A stretch of DNA of 64,000 nt from Pseudomonadota bacterium (GTDB taxonomy: Bacteria > Pseudomonadota > Gammaproteobacteria > Burkholderiales > Rhodocyclaceae): NCBI GenBank assembly GCA_008501585.1, contig QQUN01000022.1, forward strand, positions 1 to 64,000. The letters are read 5' to 3'. Shown here in pieces: positions 55,229 to 64,000 of the stretch. Below the pieces are notes generated by a model. That model made no database searches. It was given only the letters and a program-made list of their open reading frames with translations, and was not told where the DNA came from. Each line of letters begins with the position of its first letter. Position 1 is the first letter of the stretch. The translations under genes were made by a program, and so were the position numbers.

Positions 55229-56730
55229 GCCAGGCCGCCGCCCACCGCTTGCTCGACACCCTGCGCGCCGCCCATGTGGCGGTGTCGGGGCTGTGTGTCG
55301 ACTCGCGTGCGGTGACCTCGGGCGACGTGTTCCTGGCCTATCCGGGCCTGCGGGTCGATGGGCGCGATTTCATCGCCCAGGCGGTCGCTGCCGGTGCCGC
55401 CGGCGTGATCTACGAAGCCGAAGACGGATTCACGCCGCCGTCGGCCGCCGTGCCCATGTTGCCGGCCTCCGGTCTGCGCGGGCTGGCCGGGCATCTGGCC
55501 GACGCCGTGTATGGCACGCCGTCGGCCGATCTGTGGGTCGCCGGCGTGACCGGCACCAACGGCAAGACCACGGTCAGCCAGTGGCTGGCGCGGGCCCTGT
55601 CCTTGCGCGGCGAACGCTGCGGCATCATCGGCACGCTGGGCAGCGGCTTCCCCGACCAACTGGTCGAAGGGCAGCACACCACGCCCGAGGCGGTTGCGGT
55701 GCATCGCACCCTGGCCTGGCTGCGCGGCGAAGGCGCCCGTGCCGTGGCGATGGAGGTGTCATCGATCGGCCTGCACCAGGGGCGGGTCGCCGGGGTGCGC
55801 TTCGATGTGGCGATCTTCACCAACCTGACCCGCGACCATCTCGATTATCACGGCGACATGCGTGCCTACGCCGAAGCCAAGGCCGACCTGTTCCGCATGG
55901 AGATCGATCACGCGGTGATCAATCTCGATGATGCGTTCGGCGTGGAACTGGTCAAGCGTCTGGCGGGCAAGGGGGCGGCGGTGATCGGCTATACGCTGCA
56001 CACGGCCAATGCCGAGCAGGCCCCGGCCGGTTGCGCCCTGGTGGCGGAAGAGGTCTCCACCACGGCCTCGGGCGTGCGCTTCGTCGCTTGCTGGCAAGGG
56101 CGCCGGGTGCCGGTCAGCGTGGCGCTGGTGGCCGAATTCAATATCTCCAACCTGCTGGCGGTGATGGGGGCGTTGATCGCCCGTGGCGCACCGCTGGACG
56201 AGGCCGTCCAGGCCTGCGCCCGCCTGCGTCCGCCGGCCGGCCGGATGCAGATGCTCGGCGGCGTCGGCGAGCCGCTGGTGCTGGTCGACTACGCCCACAC
56301 CCCCGATGCGCTGGAAAAGGTGCTGCTCGCCGCGCGCCAGACGGCCGCTGCCCGCAAGGGCCGGCTGGCCTGCCTGTTCGGCTGCGGCGGTGATCGCGAC
56401 GCCGGCAAGCGCCCGCTGATGGGCGCCGTGGCCGCGCGGCTGGCCGACACCGTATGGCTGACCAGCGACAACCCGCGCAGCGAGGATCCGGAGCAGATTC
56501 TCGACCAGATCGCCCTGGCCACCGGCGAGGCGGTGCATCGCCTGGCCGACCGCGCGCAGGCGATACGCGAGGCCATTACCCGCGCGGCGGCCGACGATGT
56601 GATCGTGGTCGCCGGCAAGGGGCATGAGCCCTATCAGGAAATCAAGGGCGTGCGGCACCCGTTCTCCGACGTGACGCACGGCAAGGACGCATTGGCGGCA
56701 TGGGCCGCCAGTCATGGAGCGCGCACATGA
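55225..56730 (+). CDS. murE: UDP-MurNAc-tripeptide synthetase MurE (meso-DAP type)
   Basis: MurE adds the third amino acid to UDP-MurNAc-L-Ala-D-Glu. The 501-residue protein has the ATP site [14 protein letters not shown], the HLDYHGDMRAYAEAKADLF block and DNPR at 415-418, the motif that selects meso-diaminopimelate and is expected for a Gram-negative wall. It starts at GTG overlapping the ftsI stop, and its own stop overlaps the murF ATG. Confidence 0.96.
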   Translation: MSQAAAHRLLDTLRAAHVAVSGLCVDSRAVTSGDVFLAYPGLRVDGRDFIAQAVAAGAAGVIYEAEDGFTPPSAAVPMLPASGLRGLAGHLADAVYGTPSADLWVAGVTGTNGKTTVSQWLARALSLRGERCGIIGTLGSGFPDQLVEGQHTTPEAVAVHRTLAWLRGEGARAVAMEVSSIGLHQGRVAGVRFDVAIFTNLTRDHLDYHGDMRAYAEAKADLFRMEIDHAVINLDDAFGVELVKRLAGKGAAVIGYTLHTANAEQAPAGCALVAEEVSTTASGVRFVACWQGRRVPVSVALVAEFNISNLLAVMGALIARGAPLDEAVQACARLRPPAGRMQMLGGVGEPLVLVDYAHTPDALEKVLLAARQTAAARKGRLACLFGCGGDRDAGKRPLMGAVAARLADTVWLTSDNPRSEDPEQILDQIALATGEAVHRLADRAQAIREAITRAAADDVIVVAGKGHEPYQEIKGVRHPFSDVTHGKDALAAWAASHGART

Positions 56731-58133
56731 TCGATTTGCAGACCTCGGCTCAGGCCATCGGCGCGCAGGCCACCGGCACCGCCCGTTTCGACACGGTGCT
56801 GACCGATTCGCGCGCGCTGAGCGCAGGCTGCCTGTTCGTGGCCCTGCGAGGCGAACGTTTCGACGCCCACGACTTTCTCGACGCGGCCCGCGAGGCGGGC
56901 GCCGTCGCGGCGATGGTCGACCGCGCCTGGGCCGACGCCCACCCCGCGGGCGGCGACCTGCCGTGGCTGGTGGTGGACGACACGCGCGACGGACTCGGCG
57001 CGCTGGCGGCCTGGTGGCGCTCGCAGTTCGAGCTGCCGCTGATCGGCGTCACCGGCAGCAACGGCAAGACCACCGTGAAGGAAATGTGCGCCGCCATTGC
57101 CGGCGCCTGGGTGGCGCGCGAAGGCGGCGAGCCGGTCACGGCGGTGCTGGCCACGGCCGGCAATTTCAACAACGACATCGGCCTGCCGCTGACCCTGTTG
57201 CGGCTGCGCCCCGAGCATCGTGTCGCGATCATCGAGATGGGCATGAACCATCCCGGCGAGATCGCCTATCTGTCGCGCCTGGCCGCGCCCACCGTGGCGG
57301 TGATCAGCAACGCGCTGCGCGCCCACCTCGCCGGCGTCGGCGACCTGGACGGCGTGGCGCGGGAGAAGGGCGCCATTTACAGCGGGCTGGTGGACGGCGG
57401 CGTTGCGGTGATCAACGCCGATGATGCGTTTGCGCCGTACTGGCAAGGCCTCAACCAGGACCGTCGCATCCTGAGCTTCGGCCTCGGCGAGGGCGCCGCG
57501 GTGCGTGCCGATTGCGAACTGCACGGCCTGGGGGTGCGCATGTGCCTGCACCATGACGGCCAGACGACCTGCTTCCCCCTGCGGGTGCCCGGCCTGCACA
57601 ACGCCCGCAATGCCTGCGCCGCCGCCGCGGCCTGCCTGGCCGCCGGCATGACGCTCGACGACGTGGCCGCCGGCCTGTCGAGCTACCAGGGCACGCGCGG
57701 GCGCCTGACCCAGCGCGCCGGCCTGGGGGGCGCGACGGTGCTCGACGACACCTACAACGCCAATCCCGATTCGGCCCGTGTGGCGATCGACGTGCTGGCC
57801 GCCACGCCGGGGCGCAAGGTGCTGGTGCTCGGCGACATGGGTGAGCTGGGCGAGGCCAGCGCGCAGATGCATGACGAGGTCGGCGGTTACGCCAAGAGCC
57901 AGGGCATCGATCACCTGCTGGCGCTGGGCCAGGCCAGCGTGGTGGCGGCGCGCAACTTCGGCGCCGGCGGCGAACATTTCGAACGCATCGACGATCTTGT
58001 CGCGGCGCTGAAAAAACTGATGGATGAGAACACGGTGGTACTGGTGAAGGGATCGCGCTTCATGCGCATGGAGCGGGTGGCCAATGCGGTGGCCGCCGAC
58101 ACGAACGGCGCGGAGGACGGACATGCTGCTTGA
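56727..58133 (+). CDS. murF: UDP-MurNAc-tripeptide-D-Ala-D-Ala ligase MurF
   Basis: MurF attaches D-Ala-D-Ala to complete the UDP-MurNAc-pentapeptide. The 468-residue Mur ligase has [42 protein letters not shown] and [19 protein letters not shown]. The ATG at 56727 is preferred ([12 protein letters not shown]), nine codons after an in-frame ATG inside murE. The last 11 bases overlap the mraY start. Confidence 0.96.
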   Translation: MIDLQTSAQAIGAQATGTARFDTVLTDSRALSAGCLFVALRGERFDAHDFLDAAREAGAVAAMVDRAWADAHPAGGDLPWLVVDDTRDGLGALAAWWRSQFELPLIGVTGSNGKTTVKEMCAAIAGAWVAREGGEPVTAVLATAGNFNNDIGLPLTLLRLRPEHRVAIIEMGMNHPGEIAYLSRLAAPTVAVISNALRAHLAGVGDLDGVAREKGAIYSGLVDGGVAVINADDAFAPYWQGLNQDRRILSFGLGEGAAVRADCELHGLGVRMCLHHDGQTTCFPLRVPGLHNARNACAAAAACLAAGMTLDDVAAGLSSYQGTRGRLTQRAGLGGATVLDDTYNANPDSARVAIDVLAATPGRKVLVLGDMGELGEASAQMHDEVGGYAKSQGIDHLLALGQASVVAARNFGAGGEHFERIDDLVAALKKLMDENTVVLVKGSRFMRMERVANAVAADTNGAEDGHAA

Positions 58134-59211
58134 ACTCGCACTGTGGCTCGGCCAGGACATCCGCACCTTCAATGTGTTCGGCTATATCACGCTGCGCACG
58201 GTGCTGGCGGCAATGACGGCGCTGGCCATCTCCTTCATCTTCGGCCCGGCGGTGATCCGCTGGCTGGCCGCCAAGAAGATCGGCCAGGCGGTGCGCGACG
58301 ACGGCCCCAAGTCGCACCTGACCAAGGCCGGCACGCCGACCATGGGCGGCGCGCTGATCCTCATCGCCATCGGCATCACCACGCTGCTGTGGGGTGACCT
58401 GCGCAACCACTATGTGTGGGTGACGCTGCTGGTCACGCTCGGTTTCGGCGCCGTGGGCTGGGTGGATGACTGGCGCAAGGTGGTGCATCGCGACCCGAAA
58501 GGGCTGGCCAGTCGCTGGAAGTATCTGTGGACCTCGGTGTTCGCACTGGCCGGCGCGCTGGTGCTGGGCCTGACCGCGACCGACCCCGCGCAGACCGTGC
58601 TGATCGTGCCCTTCTTCAAGGATGTGGCCTACCCGCTCGGCTTCGGCGGCTTCGTGCTGCTGTCCTACTTCGTGATCACCGGCACCAGCCATGCGGTCAA
58701 CCTGACCGACGGCCTCGACGGCCTGGCGATCATGCCGACCGTGATGGTGGCCGGTGCGCTGGCGATCTTTGCCTATGTCGCCGGCCACGTCGGCTTCTCC
58801 AAGTACCTCGGCGTGCCCTACATCGCTGGTGCCGGCGAGCTGGCGGTGTTCTGCGGTGCGATCGCCGGGGCCGGTCTCGGCTTCCTGTGGTTCAACGCCT
58901 ATCCGGCCGAGGTGTTCATGGGCGATGTCGGCGCGCTGGCGCTGGGCGCTGCGCTGGGCACCGTGGCCGTGGTGGTGCGCCAGGAGATCGTGCTCTTCAT
59001 CATGGGCGGCCTGTTCGTGGCCGAGACCCTGTCGGTGATGTTGCAGGTGGTGTACTTCAAGGCCACCGGCGGCAAGCGCATCTTCCGCATGGCGCCGCTG
59101 CATCACCACTACGAGCTGGGGGGCTGGAAGGAAACGCAGGTGGTGGTCCGCTTCTGGATCATCACCATCATGCTGGTGCTGTTCGGGCTGTCGACGCTGA
59201 AACTGCGCTGA
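58123..59211 (+). CDS. mraY: Phospho-MurNAc-pentapeptide translocase MraY
   Basis: MraY makes lipid I from UDP-MurNAc-pentapeptide and undecaprenyl phosphate. The 362-residue membrane protein has about ten hydrophobic helices. Family motifs are [25 protein letters not shown], the [19 protein letters not shown] catalytic loop and the final [11 protein letters not shown]. The ATG at 58123 gives [13 protein letters not shown], the normal N-terminus. Overlap with murF implies coupled translation. Confidence 0.97.
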   Translation: MLLELALWLGQDIRTFNVFGYITLRTVLAAMTALAISFIFGPAVIRWLAAKKIGQAVRDDGPKSHLTKAGTPTMGGALILIAIGITTLLWGDLRNHYVWVTLLVTLGFGAVGWVDDWRKVVHRDPKGLASRWKYLWTSVFALAGALVLGLTATDPAQTVLIVPFFKDVAYPLGFGGFVLLSYFVITGTSHAVNLTDGLDGLAIMPTVMVAGALAIFAYVAGHVGFSKYLGVPYIAGAGELAVFCGAIAGAGLGFLWFNAYPAEVFMGDVGALALGAALGTVAVVVRQEIVLFIMGGLFVAETLSVMLQVVYFKATGGKRIFRMAPLHHHYELGGWKETQVVVRFWIITIMLVLFGLSTLKLR

Positions 59212-59219
59212 GGAAAACC

Positions 59220-60602
59220 ATGGGCATGTGGCAAGGCAAACACGTATTGGTGCTCGGGCTGGGGGAATCCGGCCTGGCCCTGGCGCGCTGGCTGGCGCGC
59301 GAGGGGGCATCGGTGCGCGTGGCCGACAGCCGCATGCAGCCGCCGGGGGCGGATGCCCTGCGCACCGCGCTGCCGAACGTGCCCCTGCTCACCGGACCGT
59401 TCACGCTCAGCCTGCTCGATGGCGTCGATGTGCTGGCGATCAGCCCCGGGCTCGATCCGCGCCAGCCGATCATCGCCACGGCGCGCGAGCGCGGCATGCC
59501 GGTGACCGGTGAAATCCAGGTGTTTGTCGATGCGCTGGCCGCGCTCGGCGAGCGCGAGCGCTGCCGCCTGGTCGCCATCACCGGCACCAACGGCAAGACC
59601 ACCACCACCGCGCTCACCGCGGCGCTGTGCCGCGCTGCCGGCGCCGATGCGGTGGAGGCGGGCAACATCAGCCCGGCCACGCTGGCGGTCCTGCTGGCCC
59701 GGCTCGAAGCCGGTCAGCCGCTGCCCGACTGCTGGGTGCTGGAGCTGTCGAGCTTCCAGCTCGAGACCGTCACCGACCTGGGCGCCGACGCCGCGGTGGT
59801 GCTCAACATCAGCGACGACCATCTCGACCGCTACGATTCGCTCGCCGACTATGCCGCCACCAAGGCGCGCATTTTCAACGGCGCACGGGTGGCCGTGGCC
59901 AACCGGGACGATACACGGGTGGCCGCGATGCTCGGCGATGCGGCCGGCGTCACCTTCGGCCTCGACAAACCCCGCCGGGTGAGCGACTACGGGATCGACG
60001 GCGGCCAACTGGTGCGCGGCGACGAGGCCTTGATCGCGCTCGACGCCTTGCCCCTGGCCGGCCTGCACAATGCGGCCAATGCGCTGGCGGCACTGGCGCT
60101 GTGCGAGGCGGTCGGCCTGCCGACCGCGCGCCTGCTCGACGGCTTGCGCCGTTTCCGCGGCCTGCCGCACCGGGTCGAGCGCGTCGCCGAGCGTGACGAC
60201 GGCGTGACCTACTACGATGACTCCAAGGGCACCAATGTGGGCGCCACCATTGCGGCGCTGGCCGGTTTGCAGCGTTCGGTGCTGCTCATTGCCGGGGGCG
60301 ATGGCAAGGGGCAGGACTTCACGCCCCTGCGTGCGCCGGTCATCCAGCATGCCCGCGCGGTGATCCTGATCGGCCGCGACGGGCCGCAGATTGCCGCCGC
60401 GCTCGATGGCGCCGGGGTGCCGATCGAGTTCGCCGCCGACCTGCCGCGCGCGGTATTGCGCGCCGACGCGCTGGCGCAGCCGGGCGATGCCGTGCTGCTG
60501 TCGCCGGCCTGCGCCAGTTTCGACATGTTCCGCAACTACGCCCACCGCGCCGAAGTGTTCGTCGCGGCGGTGCGTGCGTTGCCGCGGGTGGAGGCGGCAT
60601 GA
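59220..60602 (+). CDS. murD: UDP-MurNAc-L-Ala-D-Glu ligase MurD
   Basis: MurD adds D-glutamate to UDP-MurNAc-L-Ala. The 460-residue ligase has an N-terminal Rossmann motif ([17 protein letters not shown]), the ATP site [38 protein letters not shown] and [11 protein letters not shown]. The ATG at 59220 follows AGGAAAA; a second ATG at 59226 is also possible. The stop overlaps the ftsW start. Confidence 0.96.
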   Translation: MGMWQGKHVLVLGLGESGLALARWLAREGASVRVADSRMQPPGADALRTALPNVPLLTGPFTLSLLDGVDVLAISPGLDPRQPIIATARERGMPVTGEIQVFVDALAALGERERCRLVAITGTNGKTTTTALTAALCRAAGADAVEAGNISPATLAVLLARLEAGQPLPDCWVLELSSFQLETVTDLGADAAVVLNISDDHLDRYDSLADYAATKARIFNGARVAVANRDDTRVAAMLGDAAGVTFGLDKPRRVSDYGIDGGQLVRGDEALIALDALPLAGLHNAANALAALALCEAVGLPTARLLDGLRRFRGLPHRVERVAERDDGVTYYDDSKGTNVGATIAALAGLQRSVLLIAGGDGKGQDFTPLRAPVIQHARAVILIGRDGPQIAAALDGAGVPIEFAADLPRAVLRADALAQPGDAVLLSPACASFDMFRNYAHRAEVFVAAVRALPRVEAA

Positions 60603-61828
60603 AGCTCAGCCTTCCCTTTGCCCACTTGCTGCCGCGTCGCGGCAATGATCTGCCGGCCGCCCGGCGTGCTGTGCATCGGCTCAGCGCCCCGGCTGCCGCC
60701 CCACGCGAACTGGATCCCATGCTGATCTGGTCCGCCGTGGCCCTGTTGATGATCGGGTTGGTGATGGTCTACTCCTCCTCCATCGCCACCGCCGAAGGCC
60801 TGGCCTACACCGGCCACCAGAGTACCTACTATCTGGTGCGCCACGCGGTGTTCCTGCTGGTCGGCACGATCATCGGTGCGGTGGCTTTCCAGCTGCCCAT
60901 GCGCATCTGGCAGCAGATGGCGCCGCACCTTTTTCTTGGGGGCATCGTGCTGCTGGTGCTGGTGATCATGCCCGGCATCGGGCGCGAGGTGAATGGCGCC
61001 AGCCGCTGGCTGCCGCTCGGCCCGCTCAACTTCCAGCCTTCGGAGGCCATGAAGCTGTTCGTGGCGCTCTACGCGGCGGACTACACGGTGCGCAAGCTGC
61101 CGCACATGCAGAGCTTCAAGCGCGCCTTCCTGCCCATGGCCGGGGTGGTGCTGCTGGTCGGCTTCCTGCTGCTCAAGGAGCCGGACTTCGGCGCCTTCGT
61201 GGTGATTACCGCGATCGCCTTCGGCATCCTCTTCCTCGGCGGCATCAATGTGCGCGTATTCGCCTTGTTGGCGGTGGTGGCGGTGATCGGTTTCATGCTG
61301 CTGATCTGGCTGTCGCCCTACCGGCGCGATCGCATCTTCGGCTTCATGGACCCGTTCCAGGACGCCTTCGGCAAGGGCTACCAGCTCTCGCATGCGCTGA
61401 TCGCCTTCGGCCGTGGCGAGTGGTTCGGCGTCGGTCTGGGCGCCAGCGTCGAGAAGCTGTTCTACCTGCCCGAGGCGCACACCGACTTCATCCTCGCCAT
61501 CATCGCCGAGGAGCTGGGGCTGGTCGGCGTGGTGGTGGTGATCGCGCTGTTCGCGATGCTGGTCCACCGCGCCTTCGCCATCGGCCGCCAGGCGATCGAT
61601 CTCGAGCGCTTCTTTGCCGGCCTGGTCGCGCAGGGCATCGGTCTGTGGATCGGCGTGCAGTCCTTCATCAACATGGGCGTCAACATGGGCCTGCTGCCCA
61701 CCAAGGGCCTGACCCTGCCGCTGATGAGCTTCGGGGGGTCGGGCATCGTCGCCAACTGCCTGGCGCTGGCCATTCTCCTGCGCATTGACTGGGAAAATCG
61801 GCAAATCATGCGCGGAGGTGGCGCATGA
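60599..61828 (+). CDS. ftsW: Septal peptidoglycan glycosyltransferase FtsW
   Basis: FtsW is the SEDS polymerase that works with FtsI in septal wall synthesis. The 409-residue protein has a cytoplasmic N-terminal tail of about 45 residues, then ten hydrophobic segments. Family motifs include [71 protein letters not shown] and [16 protein letters not shown]. The C-terminal RGGGA is encoded by the first copy of the 18-bp direct repeat that recurs at the murG start. Confidence 0.96.
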   Translation: MKLSLPFAHLLPRRGNDLPAARRAVHRLSAPAAAPRELDPMLIWSAVALLMIGLVMVYSSSIATAEGLAYTGHQSTYYLVRHAVFLLVGTIIGAVAFQLPMRIWQQMAPHLFLGGIVLLVLVIMPGIGREVNGASRWLPLGPLNFQPSEAMKLFVALYAADYTVRKLPHMQSFKRAFLPMAGVVLLVGFLLLKEPDFGAFVVITAIAFGILFLGGINVRVFALLAVVAVIGFMLLIWLSPYRRDRIFGFMDPFQDAFGKGYQLSHALIAFGRGEWFGVGLGASVEKLFYLPEAHTDFILAIIAEELGLVGVVVVIALFAMLVHRAFAIGRQAIDLERFFAGLVAQGIGLWIGVQSFINMGVNMGLLPTKGLTLPLMSFGGSGIVANCLALAILLRIDWENRQIMRGGGA

Positions 61829-61932
61829 CACCGCAGCGCATGATTTGGCGGGATCAAAGGAGCATCGCATCGTGCGCCAGCGCGATGCGGAGCCAAAATC
61901 GCGCCAAGCACCTCCGCGGAGGTGGCGCATGA
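61811..61932 (+). repeat. 18-bp direct repeats flanking a hairpin-forming insert between ftsW and murG
   Basis: CGCGGAGGTGGCGCATGA occurs at 61811-61828 (end of ftsW) and again at 61915-61932 (start of murG), 104 bases apart. The 86 bases between them are palindromic: 61836-61849 pairs with 61892-61904 (two small bulges), and 61862-61868 pairs exactly with 61882-61888. The second repeat also forms the 16-base palindrome 61909-61924. Both copies contain GGAGGTG and ATGA, so murG keeps its ribosome site. The structure looks like a small palindromic insertion with target duplication. Confidence 0.8.
61825..61932 (+). CDS. Possible 35-codon bridging ORF between ftsW and murG
   Basis: An ORF starting at the ATG of the first repeat (overlapping the ftsW stop as ATGA) and ending at the TGA of the second repeat (overlapping the murG start as ATGA). 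It reads [11 protein letters not shown] at the start and ends HLRGGGA; the last five residues repeat the ftsW C-terminus. GGAGGTG precedes it. The product is basic and unlike any known protein. It may be translated only to keep ribosomes moving from ftsW to murG, or it may be chance. Confidence 0.35.
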   Translation: MTPQRMIWRDQRSIASCASAMRSQNRAKHLRGGGA

Positions 61933-63008
61933 AAACGCTGATGGTCATGGCCGGCGGCACGGGCGGGCATATCTATCCGGGCATCGCGGTGGCCGAGGCG
62001 CTGCGTGCCGAGGGCTGGCGTATCGTCTGGCTGGGCAATGCCGACCGCATGGAAGGGCGTCTGATCCCCGAGCGTGGCTACGAGACGGCGTGGATCCGTT
62101 TCGGTGCGCTGCGCGGCAAGGGCGTCGTGGCCAAGCTGTTGCTGCCAGTGAACCTGCTGCGTGGCTTCTGGCAGGCACTGGCGGCCATTCGCCGCACGAA
62201 ACCCGATGTGGTGCTGGGCATGGGGGGCTATGTGAGCTTTCCCGGCGGCATGATGGCGGCGCTGACCGGCCGGCCGCTGGTGGTGCATGAGCAGAACTCG
62301 GTGGCCGGGCTGGCCAACCGGGTGCTGGTGCGGGTGGCCGATGCCATCGTCACCGGCTTTCCCAAGGTCATCCAGGGCAGTCGCTGGCTGGGCAATCCCG
62401 TGCGTGCCGACATCGTCGCGCTGCCGAGCCCGGATGCGCGCTTTGCAGACCGCGACGGCCCGCTGCGCGTGCTGGTGATCGGCGGCAGCCTGGGGGCCAA
62501 GGTGCTCAACGACACCGTGCCGCAGGCGTTGGCCAGTCTGGCCGAATCGATTCGACCGACGGTGGTGCACCAGGCCGGTGCGAGCCAGATCGACGCCTTG
62601 CGTGAAAGCTACGCCGCGGCGGGCATCGCGGGCGACCTGCGGCCGTTCATCGACGACATGGCGGCGGCCTATGCCGACGCCGACGTGGTGATCTGCCGCG
62701 CCGGCGCGCTGACCGTGGCGGAACTGGCCGCGGCCGGTGTGGCGAGCATCCTGGTGCCGTTGCCGCATGCGGTGGATGACCACCAGACCGGCAACGCACG
62801 CTTCCTGGCCGACCGTGGTGCCGCTTATCTGCTGCCGCAAAGCGAACTCAGCGCCGAGCGTCTGGCCGGCATTCTGCGCGGGCTGGACCGCCGTCGTCTG
62901 CGCGACATGGCCAACGCGGCGCGCGCCCTGGCCCGTCCGAACGCGGCGGCCGAGGTCGCGCAGGTATGCCGCGAGCTGGCCGGCGAGAAGGAGTCCAAAG
63001 GATCATGA
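61929..63008 (+). CDS. murG: Lipid II synthase MurG
   Basis: MurG transfers GlcNAc to lipid I at the inner face of the membrane. The 359-residue GT28 enzyme has [63 protein letters not shown] and [35 protein letters not shown]. The ATG at 61929 follows GGAGGTG at good spacing; codons upstream in the same frame belong to the inserted segment. Unlike the other dcw genes it no longer overlaps its upstream neighbour. Its stop overlaps the murC ATG. Confidence 0.97.
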   Translation: MKTLMVMAGGTGGHIYPGIAVAEALRAEGWRIVWLGNADRMEGRLIPERGYETAWIRFGALRGKGVVAKLLLPVNLLRGFWQALAAIRRTKPDVVLGMGGYVSFPGGMMAALTGRPLVVHEQNSVAGLANRVLVRVADAIVTGFPKVIQGSRWLGNPVRADIVALPSPDARFADRDGPLRVLVIGGSLGAKVLNDTVPQALASLAESIRPTVVHQAGASQIDALRESYAAAGIAGDLRPFIDDMAAAYADADVVICRAGALTVAELAAAGVASILVPLPHAVDDHQTGNARFLADRGAAYLLPQSELSAERLAGILRGLDRRRLRDMANAARALARPNAAAEVAQVCRELAGEKESKGS

Positions 63009-64000
63009 AACACAAAGTCAAACGCGTGCATTTCGTCGGCATCGGTGGCGCCGGCATGAGCGGCATCGCCGAGGTGCTGCTCAACCAGGGGTTCGCCGTG
63101 AGCGGTTCCGACCTCGGCGAGAGCGCGGCAACGCGCCGCCTGACCGCGATGGGCGCACGGGTGATGCGCGGCCATGACGCGGCCCATGCGGCCGACGCCG
63201 ACGTGGTGGTGGTGTCCACCGCCGTCAAACCCGACAACCCCGAGGTGCGCGCCGCCCGCGTGCGCCAGGTGCCGGTGGTGCCGCGCGCGCAGATGCTGGC
63301 CGAGATCATGCGCCTCAAGCAGGGCGTGGCCATTGCCGGCACCCACGGCAAGACCACCACCACCTCGCTGACGGCGAGCATCCTGGCCGAGGGCGGGCTG
63401 GACCCGACCTTCGTCATCGGTGGCCGGCTGAATGCCGCTGGCGCCAATGCGCGCCTGGGCAAGGGCGATTTCCTGGTGGCCGAGGCGGACGAGTCCGACG
63501 CCTCCTTCCTGCTGCTCAACCCGGTGATCTCGGTGGTGACCAACATCGATGCCGATCACATGGACACCTACGGCCACGACTTCGCGCGGCTCAAGCAGGC
63601 CTTCATCGACTTCCTTCAGCGCCTGCCCTTCTATGGCGTGGCGGTGCTGTGCGAGGACGATCCGCACGTGCGCTCGATCATGCCGCTGGTGTCCAAGCAG
63701 ATCGTGCGTTACGGCTTCTCGCCCAACGCCAACATCCGCGCCGAGAACGTGCGCGCCGAAGCCGGTCGCATGGTCTTCGACGTCCTGCGCATCAACGGCA
63801 CGGTGTCGCGCCTGCCGATCACCCTGAACATGCCGGGCACGCACAACGTCCTCAACGCCTTGGCCGCCATCGCCGTGGCCACCGAAGTGGGCGTGGCGGA
63901 CGACGCGATCATCCAGGCGCTGGCCGACTTCAAAGGCGTGGGGCGTCGCTTCCAGCGCTATGGCGATGTGCCGCTGCCCGCCGGTGGCAGTTTCACGCTG
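63005..64000 (+). CDS. murC: UDP-MurNAc-L-alanine ligase MurC (partial, 3' end beyond window)
   Basis: MurC adds L-alanine to UDP-MurNAc. The first 332 codons are present and open to the window end; the family is about 470 residues long. Visible motifs are the N-terminal [21 protein letters not shown], the ATP site [45 protein letters not shown] and [11 protein letters not shown]. The ATG at 63005 overlaps the murG stop by four bases, continuing the dcw coupling. Confidence 0.96.
   Translation, partial: MKHKVKRVHFVGIGGAGMSGIAEVLLNQGFAVSGSDLGESAATRRLTAMGARVMRGHDAAHAADADVVVVSTAVKPDNPEVRAARVRQVPVVPRAQMLAEIMRLKQGVAIAGTHGKTTTTSLTASILAEGGLDPTFVIGGRLNAAGANARLGKGDFLVAEADESDASFLLLNPVISVVTNIDADHMDTYGHDFARLKQAFIDFLQRLPFYGVAVLCEDDPHVRSIMPLVSKQIVRYGFSPNANIRAENVRAEAGRMVFDVLRINGTVSRLPITLNMPGTHNVLNALAAIAVATEVGVADDAIIQALADFKGVGRRFQRYGDVPLPAGGSFTL

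Overview
This 64-kb window is a high-GC chromosomal segment with dense, mostly vertical-looking housekeeping genes. Gene order and protein types point to a betaproteobacterium, most likely a Rhodocyclales-type (Azoarcus/Thauera/Zoogloea-like) facultative anaerobe. The supporting signs are rplU-rpmA-obgE-proB, ispB followed by tRNA-Pro, glnE-yhdP-nitrilase-tldD, the dolP-diaA-yraN/rsmI block, a one-chain indolepyruvate:ferredoxin oxidoreductase, DUF3025 and FNR-type operators. This assignment is inference from gene content; no search was run. I see no phage, insertion sequence, CRISPR array or plasmid gene.

Layout. 0-3.2 kb (minus strand): rplU and rpmA behind a strong sigma70-type promoter, an internal hairpin terminator, then obgE and proB. 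3.2-4.9 kb: a SulP anion transporter. 5.0-9.7 kb: a FadR-type regulator with a perfect family operator, co-transcribed with glycolate oxidase glcD, a 42-residue membrane ORF, glcE and glcF. 9.9-15.4 kb: a MaoC-type hydratase, a PP2C phosphatase, CorA and the three-gene proton-translocating transhydrogenase pntAA-pntAB-pntB. 15.4-25.8 kb: a cyclic-di-GMP-rich stretch (a degenerate PAS-GGDEF-EAL protein, an HD-GYP protein and an EAL phosphodiesterase) interleaved with rhlE, rlmM, the aldo-keto reductase tas and a small lipoprotein. 25.9-29.1 kb: an orphan solute-binding protein with a glycerophosphodiesterase, then ispB and tRNA-Pro(CGG). 29.1-38.0 kb: glnE divergent from yhdP-nitrilase-tldD. 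38.0-46.1 kb: an FNR-box-controlled periplasmic protein with two NarX P-box-like motifs, a PA0069-type radical SAM protein, an orphan histidine kinase, and a fused indolepyruvate oxidoreductase divergent from an Lrp-type regulator. 46.1-51.1 kb: dolP-diaA-yraN divergent from rsmI, pyrC, a lipoprotein and a DUF3025 protein. 51.1-51.5 kb: the RNase P RNA. 51.7-64 kb: the division and cell wall (dcw) cluster mraZ-rsmH-ftsL-ftsI-murE-murF-mraY-murD-ftsW-murG-murC, with murC cut by the window end.

Most striking. (1) Just after tldD, a perfect FNR/DNR box sits at activator distance from a TATAAA element and drives an exported protein that carries two copies of a motif resembling the NarX/NarQ nitrate-binding P-box. 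It may be a stand-alone anaerobic nitrate/nitrite-binding protein. (2) Between ftsW and murG, usually overlapping genes, an extra hairpin-forming segment lies between two perfect 18-bp direct repeats and creates a 35-codon ORF that keeps the ATGA coupling at both ends. (3) The mraZ leader holds five half-sites at exact 10-bp period, alternating TGCAC and TGGG, over the promoter. (4) A membrane micro-ORF is embedded between glcD and glcE. (5) The RNase P RNA carries an additional helical insertion. (6) The usual divergent rplU/ispB pair is separated by about 25 kb of other genes.
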